From assembly GCA_019246455.1 (NCBI GenBank), contig JAFAQJ010000445.1:1-15565 (forward strand): a stretch of 15,565 nt of DNA, given 5' to 3'. Numbering within the stretch: position 1 is the stretch's first letter; each line of letters begins with the position of its first letter. The DNA comes from Pseudolabrys sp. (lineage in GTDB: Bacteria; Pseudomonadota; Alphaproteobacteria; Rhizobiales; Xanthobacteraceae). A program made the position numbers and the translations under genes. A model generated the notes under the pieces. It did no database searches, was not told the origin of the DNA, and was given only the letters and a program-made list of their open reading frames with translations. Positions 8,636-14,627 of the stretch are shown here, one piece after another.

Positions 8636-9757
8636 TCACGAACGGGCGAACGGCACCAGCGGATTGTCGGTGAGGGCAGCCTTGTCGGGGCGGTCGGGCG
8701 CGACGGCGCCGAGGAAAGCGTCAAACACGTCGCGCACTGTCTTTTCATCAAGATCGCGCGTGATGAAGACCAGCCGCGTGCGCCGATCCTCGTCCGGCCA
8801 GGCTTCGAGCCGTGATACGGGATGGAATATGTGCTGGACGCCATGGACCACGACGGGGTGATCGGGCATTTCGGCAAGTTTCACGATGCCTTTGACGCGC
8901 AGCAGGTTCGGGCCGTGCAACGAGCGCAGCAATTCGAGGAACATCTCGAGTGTTCCTGCGGGGATCGCCCCCTCGGTCGTAATCGCGAAGGCGGCGATAT
9001 GATCGTCATGGCGATTGCGGTCGTGGTGATGATCGTGATGGCGGTGTGCGTCGGCGTAGGCCTCTTCCTTCAGCCATTTCCTGACGTCGGGGATCTTGCG
9101 GCCGGGATCGTAGAGACCGCAATTGAGAAGCCGTTGCGCGGTCGCTTCACCTTTGGCCCTATCGAGGATGGTAGCGGCAGGGTTAAGTGCGCGGAGCCGC
9201 TCCTTCAGTGTCTCGATCTGTGCTGGCTCTGCCAGATCGGTCTTGCTCAACACGATGCGGTCGGCCATTGCCGCCTGCTTAACCGCTTCCGGGTGCGCAT
9301 CGAGGCTGGCTGAACCGTTGACCGCATCGACCACTGTGACGACGCCGTCGAGGCGGTAACGCATCACGAGATAGGGGTGCGCCATCGCGGTGTGTAACAC
9401 CGGTGCGGGGTCGGCGAGTCCGGTTGTTTCCAGGACGAGGCGGCGGAACGTGCAACGCTTGTTATCGAGATCGCGCAACAGCGTTTCGAGTGCATCGACC
9501 AGATCGCCACGCATCGTGCAGCACAAGCACCCCGATTGCAGCAAGACCACGTTGTCGCTGACGTTGCGCACGAATAAGTGATCGAGTCCGACCTCGCCGA
9601 ACTCGTTGATGACGACGGCGGTGTCCGCCAGCGCAGGATCTGTCAGCACACGATTTAGCAGTGTGGTCTTGCCAGCACCGAGGAAACCGGTCAGCACCGT
9701 GACGGGGATCGGCTCCGGCGGAGAACGCAAGCGGCTGCGATCTTCAGCCTCGCTCAT
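8636..9757 (-). CDS. CobW/COG0523 family GTPase, probable zinc (metal) chaperone
   Basis: This is a 373-residue cytoplasmic G3E GTPase of the COG0523 family, whose characterised members deliver metal (often zinc) to enzymes at the cost of GTP. It carries Walker A GFLGAGKTT (24-32), the family metal site GCLCC (76-80), the switch motif ETTG (110-113) and SKTD (171-174) in place of NKxD for guanine recognition. A metal-binding loop at 238-253 holds eight histidines in sixteen residues, and the C-terminal CobW_C domain follows at about 255-348. The ATG at 9757 overlaps the stop of the D,D-carboxypeptidase gene by 4 nt (ATGA), implying translational coupling. There are no cobalamin genes nearby, so a CobW role in B12 synthesis is unlikely. 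The client protein and metal are unknown. Confidence 0.92.
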   Translation of the reverse strand: MSEAEDRSRLRSPPEPIPVTVLTGFLGAGKTTLLNRVLTDPALADTAVVINEFGEVGLDHLFVRNVSDNVVLLQSGCLCCTMRGDLVDALETLLRDLDNKRCTFRRLVLETTGLADPAPVLHTAMAHPYLVMRYRLDGVVTVVDAVNGSASLDAHPEAVKQAAMADRIVLSKTDLAEPAQIETLKERLRALNPAATILDRAKGEATAQRLLNCGLYDPGRKIPDVRKWLKEEAYADAHRHHDHHHDRNRHDDHIAAFAITTEGAIPAGTLEMFLELLRSLHGPNLLRVKGIVKLAEMPDHPVVVHGVQHIFHPVSRLEAWPDEDRRTRLVFITRDLDEKTVRDVFDAFLGAVAPDRPDKAALTDNPLVPFARS

Positions 9758-11016
9758 TGCGTCGCCGTCGAGACTTTCTTCTTCGGCTTGGCGGCAACCT
9801 TTTCCTTGTCTGCGGCAGGTTTTTCGGCGGGTTTAGCGGCAGGTTTCGCGGCATCGCCGTCCGGTTTCTTGGCAGCCACCTTCTTCTTCGTCTTCGCGCG
9901 CGCTGCGACCGTCTTTTCGACGGTGTCGGGATTATCGGCCGGCCCGGTAAACACGCGGATCGGCTCTTCGGTTTCCACCGCCGGACCGAGCACGAATTTC
10001 GTGATGCCGGTCTTGATGCTGTAAGCGAGCGCCGAACTGTCACTGCCAGGCGTCGCGTCCTTGCTCGCCTGCGCGTCGTCATCCTCGTCATTGTCTTCCG
10101 AGGCCGGCTTGCGCCGATGTCCGCCGCACATTTCGTCGCGCAAATTCGGCGGTTGTGCATCGACCGGCGCCAGCGCATCGACCGTGCCGAGCGACGGCGT
10201 CAGCCACGACAATCCGCCGCTGTTGAAGCCGCGTTCAAGCAGCGCCGCGGCTTTCTGGGCGCGCACGCCGCCCGAATAGGCGCCGAGCACGACGGCGATC
10301 AGGCGGCGGCCGTTGCGGGTCGCTGAAGCCACGAGGTTATAGCCGGACGCGCAGATGAAACCGGTCTTCATCCCGTCCGCGCCGGGATAGCGGTCGAGCA
10401 ACGAATTATAGTTGCGATAGACGCGACTGCCGTATCGGATCGAGTGGATGTGCCAATAAAAATCGTATTGCGGGAATTCGGTGATCAGCGCGCGGGCGAG
10501 AATCGCGAGGTCGCGCGCCGAGGTGACGTGATTATCGGCCGGCAAACCGTTGGGATTGACGAAGTGGCTTTGCGTCATGCCGAGCCGCGCGGCATTGGCG
10601 TTCATCAGATCGGCGAAACCCTCGATCGAGCCGCCGACGCCTTCAGCGAGCGTCACCGCCATATCGTTTGCCGACTTCACCATCAGCATCTTGAGCGCAT
10701 TGTCGATAGTGACGCGCGTGCCAAGCGCAAACCCCATCTTGGTCGGGGCCTGGGCAACCGCATTCTTCGAGACGGTCAGGAGGGTATCGAACTTGACGTG
10801 ATTGGTTTTGATCTCACGCAGCGTCGTGTAGATCGTCATCAGCTTGGTGACGGACGCCGGATACCACGGATAGGTGGCGTTCTCGGCGTGCAGCACCTTG
10901 CCGGTGGACGCCTCGATTAATAATTGAGCCTCGGCATGGGCTCGGCTGCCAAATGACAGCAGGGCGGCAAGCCCGAAGGCCAAGACACAGGCGCGGCGGC
11001 CCGGATGACAGATCAC
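9754..11016 (-). CDS. D-alanyl-D-alanine carboxypeptidase (serine-type, DacA/DacF-like, S11)
   Basis: This 420-residue periplasmic penicillin-binding protein trims the terminal D-Ala from peptidoglycan pentapeptides, limiting cross-linking. All three active-site motifs are present: SVTK (Ser55-Lys58), SAN (115-117) and KTG (217-219). A Sec signal peptide ends near AHA (26-28). The start was set at GTG 11016 because AGGA lies 9 nt upstream and the signal peptide begins there; the longer open frame upstream looks non-coding. After the catalytic domain comes an acidic patch (EDNDEDDD, 307-314). A low-complexity Lys/Ala/Pro tail (about 370-420) follows, partly built of KPAA/KPAE repeats. The tail replaces the SPOR domain or amphipathic membrane anchor often found in relatives. 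The next gene, a COG0523 GTPase, overlaps its stop. Confidence 0.92.
   Translation of the reverse strand: MICHPGRRACVLAFGLAALLSFGSRAHAEAQLLIEASTGKVLHAENATYPWYPASVTKLMTIYTTLREIKTNHVKFDTLLTVSKNAVAQAPTKMGFALGTRVTIDNALKMLMVKSANDMAVTLAEGVGGSIEGFADLMNANAARLGMTQSHFVNPNGLPADNHVTSARDLAILARALITEFPQYDFYWHIHSIRYGSRVYRNYNSLLDRYPGADGMKTGFICASGYNLVASATRNGRRLIAVVLGAYSGGVRAQKAAALLERGFNSGGLSWLTPSLGTVDALAPVDAQPPNLRDEMCGGHRRKPASEDNDEDDDAQASKDATPGSDSSALAYSIKTGITKFVLGPAVETEEPIRVFTGPADNPDTVEKTVAARAKTKKKVAAKKPDGDAAKPAAKPAEKPAADKEKVAAKPKKKVSTATQ
9811..9846 (-). repeat. Three imperfect 12-bp tandem units inside the D,D-carboxypeptidase tail
   Basis: Units at 9811-9822, 9823-9834 and 9835-9846 share the pattern nnCGGCrGGTTT on the plus strand. 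On the coding strand they read as KPAA, KPAE, KPAA. This short in-frame array can gain or lose four residues per unit without breaking the frame, so tail length may vary between strains. Confidence 0.7.
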
Positions 11017-11092
11017 GATTTTAAATCCTGCCAAGGGCGCGCGCGGCGCCGAGTTCCAACGGCGGCGATAATACGCTATCGAAGCCCGACAT

Positions 11093-11144
11093 GTGAGGCA
11101 AAGTCTTCTCCAACCAGTGGTATGGTTTCCCTCATTCGCCTCAC
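11093..11144. repeat. Nested inverted repeats in the divergent intergenic region
   Basis: In the 185-nt gap between the divergent carboxypeptidase and thiolase genes, GTGAGGC (11093-11099) is the exact reverse complement of GCCTCAC (11138-11144). Inside, AACCA (11112-11116) pairs with TGGTT (11123-11127). The gap must hold promoters for both genes. A TATTAT on the minus strand (11068-11073) resembles a -10 box, but I could not pair it with a good -35. The repeats could be operator half-sites; they are short and may be chance. Confidence 0.35.
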
Positions 11145-11189
11145 GAAAACGACCAAAGTTCGGCAAGAACCGTTTCAAGGGTGTGCCCT

Positions 11190-11195
11190 GAGGAG
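11190..11195 (+). promoter_or_regulatory. Ribosome binding site of the thiolase gene
   Basis: GAGGAG lies 6 nt before the ATG at 11202. It decides that start over the GTG-initiated in-frame extension at 11181, which would place the Shine-Dalgarno inside the coding region. Confidence 0.8.
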
Positions 11196-11201
11196 CATGT
11201 C

Positions 11202-12368
11202 ATGACCGCTTGTATCGTTGGCTGGGCTCACACGCCTTTCGGTAAACTAAACGGTGAGACAGTCGAAAGCCTGATCGTCAAAATGGCGAATGAGGCATTG
11301 GCCGACGCCGGCGTTGCGCCAAAGGATGTCGACGAGATCGTCCTCGGTCATTTCAATGCGGGATTTTCGGCGCAAGATTTCACCGCCGCGCTGGTGCTGC
11401 AGGCCTCGCCCGATTTGCGTTTCAAGCGCGCGACGCGTGTGGAAAACGCCTGCGCGACCGGTTCCGCCGCCGTCCACCAAGCGATCAAGGCGATCGAATC
11501 ACGTTCCGCGCGAATCGCGCTGGTGGTCGGCGTCGAGCAGATGACAACCACGCCAGGGCCCGAGATCGGCAAGAATTTGCTCAAGGCGTCGTATGTGCGC
11601 GACGAAGCCGACATCGAAGGCGGCTTTGCCGGAATCTTCGGCAAGATCGCGGGGCTGTATTTCCAGAAATATGGCGACCAGTCCGATGCGCTGGCGATGA
11701 TCGCGGCGAAAAATCACAAGAATGGCGTGGGCAATCCTTATGCACAGATGCGCAAGGACCTGGGCTACGACTTCTGTCGCACCGAAAGCGAGAAAAATCC
11801 GTATGTCGCGGGGCCGCTGAAGCGGACCGATTGCTCGCTGGTGTCCGACGGCGCGGCGGCGGTAGTGCTTGCCGACGTCGAAACAGCGCTGCGGATGCGC
11901 AAGGCGATCGCGTTCCGCGGCGCGGCTCACGTTCAGGATTTTCTGCCGATGGCCAAACGCGACATCCTCAAATTCGAGGGCTGTAGTCAGGTTTGGCAGC
12001 AAGCGCTGGCACAGGCTGGCATCAAGCTCGGCGACCTGTCTTTCGTCGAAACGCACGACTGCTTCACCGTCGCCGAACTCATCGAATATGAGGCGATGGG
12101 CCTGGTGCCCGAAGGCCAAGGGGCGCGCGCCATCAAAGAGGGCTGGACGGCAAAGGATGGCAAATTGCCGGTCAACCCATCCGGTGGCCTCAAAGCCAAG
12201 GGGCATCCGATTGGCGCAACCGGGGTTTCCATGCACGCGCTGACCGCGATGCAACTCACCGGAACCGCCGGCGAGTTGCAGATCAAGGACGCCAAGCTCG
12301 GCGGCATTTTCAACATGGGCGGCGCGGCCGTCGCGAACTACGTCAGCATTCTCGAACGGATCCGCTGA
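11202..12368 (+). CDS. SCP2-type thiolase (acetyl-CoA acyltransferase family)
   Basis: This is a 388-residue thiolase-fold enzyme expected to make or break a C-C bond in 3-ketoacyl-CoA. The nucleophilic cysteine lies in NACATGS (Cys84). The HDCF motif (285-288) and GHPIGATG (334-341, His335) give the rest of the active site. HDCF replaces the NEAF motif of ordinary thiolases and the usual C-terminal CxG cysteine is absent (NMGGAAV at 371-377). That combination is the known hallmark of SCP2/SCP-x thiolases, where the HDCF cysteine acts as the acid/base. The sterol-carrier domain of eukaryotic SCP-x is lacking. Many bacterial relatives are paired with a small DUF35 (OB-fold, zinc-ribbon) protein, but none is adjacent here. 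A role in fatty-acid or sterol side-chain degradation, or 3-ketoacyl-CoA metabolism, is inferred. Confidence 0.9.
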   Translation: MTACIVGWAHTPFGKLNGETVESLIVKMANEALADAGVAPKDVDEIVLGHFNAGFSAQDFTAALVLQASPDLRFKRATRVENACATGSAAVHQAIKAIESRSARIALVVGVEQMTTTPGPEIGKNLLKASYVRDEADIEGGFAGIFGKIAGLYFQKYGDQSDALAMIAAKNHKNGVGNPYAQMRKDLGYDFCRTESEKNPYVAGPLKRTDCSLVSDGAAAVVLADVETALRMRKAIAFRGAAHVQDFLPMAKRDILKFEGCSQVWQQALAQAGIKLGDLSFVETHDCFTVAELIEYEAMGLVPEGQGARAIKEGWTAKDGKLPVNPSGGLKAKGHPIGATGVSMHALTAMQLTGTAGELQIKDAKLGGIFNMGGAAVANYVSILERIR

Positions 12369-12404
12369 GTTCCGCGGTCGACTGACCCATCGTTCGCCCT
12401 CAAA

Positions 12405-12426
12405 CAATTCGGCGTCAGCCAAATTG
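12405..12426 (+). promoter_or_regulatory. Probable LysR-box palindrome (autoregulatory operator)
   Basis: The arms CAATTCGGC (12405-12413) and GCCAAATTG (12418-12426) match in 8 of 9 base pairs around a 4-nt centre (12414-12417). It contains the LysR-type T-N11-A pattern (T12409 to A12421). It lies in the 127-nt gap upstream of the LysR gene and overlaps the -35 box of the predicted promoter, as expected for negative autoregulation. The symmetry is seen; binding by this regulator is inference. Confidence 0.6.
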
Positions 12427-12451
12427 CAGGCTGGGTCGAATATGTTACAGT
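12424..12451 (+). promoter_or_regulatory. Predicted sigma-70-type promoter of the LysR gene
   Basis: TTGCAG (12424-12429) and TACAGT (12446-12451) each match four of six consensus bases, with 16-nt spacing. Transcription would begin near 12458 and leave a leader of about 38 nt before ATG 12496. The -35 box overlaps the right arm of the palindrome. Confidence 0.45.
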
Positions 12452-12495
12452 TTGCCTTGCTTGCGCGAGCTGCGACTCGCAAGGGGGTTCGACGG

Positions 12496-13452
12496 ATGAT
12501 GACGAATATTCCGACCGACCTACTACGCACGTTAATCGCGGTAGTCGATCTCAGAAGCTTCACCAAAGCCGCGCAATCGCTCGGCGTCACGCAACCCGCG
12601 GTCAGCGCGCAGATCCGCCGCCTTCAATCTATTCTCGGCACCGATTTGTTCGATCGCAGCGCTCCTGGCGTAAGTCTCACGCCACATGGTGACGCCGTGG
12701 TCGGCCACGCCCGCCGCATGCTGTCAATCAACGACCAAATCTTGAACGTTGCGGAGCCGAGACCGGAAGCGCGCCGCATCAGTATCGGCCTTCCCGGCGA
12801 TCTCTCTGGCCCCCTGCTGCCGTGGACGCTGAAGAAGCTGTCGATGCGTTATCCGGACCTGAACTTCCGAATGTTCACCGGCGCGGCGCCGCAGATTCTA
12901 AAGGACATGCGCGAAGGCGCGGTCGACATTGTCGTCGCGCTGTCGCACGAAGAGCCGACCGACGCGCGCCATCAGTGGAAGGATCAACTGGTTTGGGTTC
13001 GCAGCGGTGCGACCAAGATTGATGACCGGGGAGCGGTACCCATGCTGGCATTCAGCAACGAATGCATGTGCTACCGCGCCGGCGTTGAGGCCTTGCGCCA
13101 AAAGGGCCGGGAATCTCGACTGATCGCGACGGCTTCGACCGTGCTGACGTTATCCGCCTGCGTCGATGCCGGCCTCGGCACGATGGTGATGACCAAAGGC
13201 CGTGTGCGGCTTACCCAGCTTTCAGAGTGGGAGAACGCCCCGCTACCGGCGCTCCCGCATATGTATGCAGGCATCTACGTGCGCGAGGGCGCGCCGGAAT
13301 CGCTGCTGATGCTGGCGGACGAAATCGCGCCAGCCTTGCGGCCGCGTGGCGACCAGACCGAATTCTATGCCTACAAGACGGTGCGCGCCGCCTTTAACAA
13401 GGCTGAGAATGTCGGCGGCGCGGCGGCCGGTGGCGGCGGCGCGGCGTCCTAA
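12496..13452 (+). CDS. LysR-type transcriptional regulator
   Basis: This is a 318-residue LysR-family regulator. The N-terminal winged helix-turn-helix (about 5-64) shows the classic SFTKAAQSLGVTQPAVSAQIRRL pattern (21-43, quoted with its key residues Ala25, Gln33, Ser37, Gln39 and Leu43), then LGTDLFDRS and LTPHG. The C-terminal part is the LysR substrate-binding (periplasmic-binding-protein-like) fold, about 92-300, where an unknown ligand would bind. The last 13 residues are almost only Gly and Ala. The start at 12496 follows AAGGGGG (12481-12487) by 8 nt; an upstream in-frame extension to 12424 would run through the promoter and is rejected. It is not divergent from any gene. Its upstream neighbour is the thiolase on the same strand and its downstream neighbour is convergent. 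Targets are therefore unclear, with self-regulation the best supported. Confidence 0.92.
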   Translation: MMTNIPTDLLRTLIAVVDLRSFTKAAQSLGVTQPAVSAQIRRLQSILGTDLFDRSAPGVSLTPHGDAVVGHARRMLSINDQILNVAEPRPEARRISIGLPGDLSGPLLPWTLKKLSMRYPDLNFRMFTGAAPQILKDMREGAVDIVVALSHEEPTDARHQWKDQLVWVRSGATKIDDRGAVPMLAFSNECMCYRAGVEALRQKGRESRLIATASTVLTLSACVDAGLGTMVMTKGRVRLTQLSEWENAPLPALPHMYAGIYVREGAPESLLMLADEIAPALRPRGDQTEFYAYKTVRAAFNKAENVGGAAAGGGGAAS

Positions 13453-14510
13453 TTCGCGCGCCGCTCGGCAGCGGATGGCAAGAAGGACGCGTCGAAGACG
13501 TCCTCCGGCGTAGGTTTCTTCGATTTGAATCGGTAGGCAATGGCGAGCTGATCGACCACCCGCGCGAAACGTTGCGGATCGATTGCCCCATAACCGTTCG
13601 CCTTCACTTCGCTGGTGAGAATGTTGCTGCGGATGGCGAGCACGAGCCGTTCGGTTTCGGTACTTTTGGCGAGACTGTCGTCGCGTCGCAAGACCGATGC
13701 CACCGCATTCGCTGGTGAGCGCACGGTATCTTTCAGCCCTTTGAGCATCGCGCGCAGCAAGCCTTTGACGGCACCGTCGTGTTCGGCCGCGAACTTGGTA
13801 TTGACGATGACGGCGTCGCCATAGAGTTCGACGCCGTAGTCGGACATCTGCATTACTACGATATCGTCGGGCGGCACGCCGCGTTCCTTCAATCCAACGA
13901 CGAGTTCAAGTGCCATTCCGGTCGCGGCATCGAGTTGTCCGGCGGCCAGCATCGGTTCACGAACGGGAATTCCGATGTTTTCGATCGTGACTTTAGCCTC
14001 ATCGATCCCGGTTGTTTTGACGAAGATCGGCCAATAGGAGAATGTCGAGCCGCTCGCCGACACACCTAATCGTTTGCCTTCGAGATCCTTGGGCGAGGCG
14101 ATGCCGCGGCTCTTGCGGGCGACGACAGCGAAGGACGGGCGGTTGTAAACGATGAAGATCGCCTTCACTGGAGCATCGGGCTGGGCATCCCGATAACGGA
14201 TCAAGGCACTGAGGTCGGCTACGCCGACATCGGCGGTGCCGGAAACCACGCGCTCGATGGCATCCGTTGAGTTCGCGAGCACATCGATCCGGACGTTCAA
14301 GCCTTCAACCTGGTAATAACCGTTATCGAGCGCAATGAAATAGGGCGCAGCCGGTCCTTGAATTCGAAAGTTGAGCGCCAAGCCGACGCGCAGATCGGCG
14401 GCGAGGGATGACGCCGCCATGCATCCTAACGCGAAGACGCTGGCGCAAAATATCCTGAGTTGAACGCCTGCCGTCTGCGGGATCATGCGGAGTTTCTTTC
14501 GGCGGATCAC
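13449..14510 (-). CDS. ABC transporter substrate-binding protein (NMT1/SsuA/TauA-like)
   Basis: This is a periplasmic solute-binding protein of about 353 residues, in the NMT1/THI5-like or NrtA/SsuA/TauA family. These proteins capture nitrate, sulfonates, taurine, pyrimidine precursors or similar small molecules for an ABC importer. A basic N-terminus (RRKKLR), a hydrophobic stretch and a likely signal-peptidase cut after SLAA mark export. The cysteine in FALGC does not sit in a proper lipobox. The mature part opens with DLRVGLALNF and contains ALDNGYY, the GTADVGVADLSAL pattern and DLEGKRLGVSASGS, all typical of this fold. The start was set at GTG 14510 because GAGG lies 6 nt before it; ATG 14522 and ATG 14486 are alternatives. 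No permease or ATPase gene lies beside it. Its stop overlaps the LysR stop. The ligand is unknown. Confidence 0.87.
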   Translation of the reverse strand: MIRRKKLRMIPQTAGVQLRIFCASVFALGCMAASSLAADLRVGLALNFRIQGPAAPYFIALDNGYYQVEGLNVRIDVLANSTDAIERVVSGTADVGVADLSALIRYRDAQPDAPVKAIFIVYNRPSFAVVARKSRGIASPKDLEGKRLGVSASGSTFSYWPIFVKTTGIDEAKVTIENIGIPVREPMLAAGQLDAATGMALELVVGLKERGVPPDDIVVMQMSDYGVELYGDAVIVNTKFAAEHDGAVKGLLRAMLKGLKDTVRSPANAVASVLRRDDSLAKSTETERLVLAIRSNILTSEVKANGYGAIDPQRFARVVDQLAIAYRFKSKKPTPEDVFDASFLPSAAERRAN

Positions 14511-14594
14511 AAGTGACCTCATTCATCAAAGGCCACGCCGCTGCGCATTTCAAGCGACCCCGGTGCTGCAGGCATAACGTTGTTAATGCGGTCG

Positions 14595-14612
14595 CGTTGC
14601 AGGGCCGTTGCA
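14595..14612 (+). repeat. Direct repeat upstream of putA, one helical turn apart
   Basis: CGTTGCA occurs at 14595-14601 and again at 14606-14612, an 11-bp period that would place both on the same DNA face. It lies in the divergent region between the binding-protein gene and putA, just before a TACAAT (14615-14620) resembling a -10 box. This could be an activator site. With only 7-bp units, chance is not excluded. Confidence 0.35.
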
Positions 14613-14627
14613 TTTACAATCGCCGTC

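Noticed and set aside
8636..9757. Cobalamin biosynthesis role (CobW sensu stricto)
   Set aside because: There are no B12 genes nearby, and the GCLCC motif plus His-rich loop fit a general COG0523 metal chaperone.
11017..11178. Longer N-terminus for the D,D-carboxypeptidase starting at a TTG
   Set aside because: It would bury the signal peptide behind 54 residues without character. GTG 11016 has an AGGA at suitable distance and starts the signal peptide.
11499..12590. A 363-codon open frame on the minus strand opposite the thiolase and the LysR upstream region
   Set aside because: Its translation is rich in Arg, His, Gln and Asp with no recognisable domain, as expected opposite a high-GC gene. 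The plus strand carries a clear thiolase.
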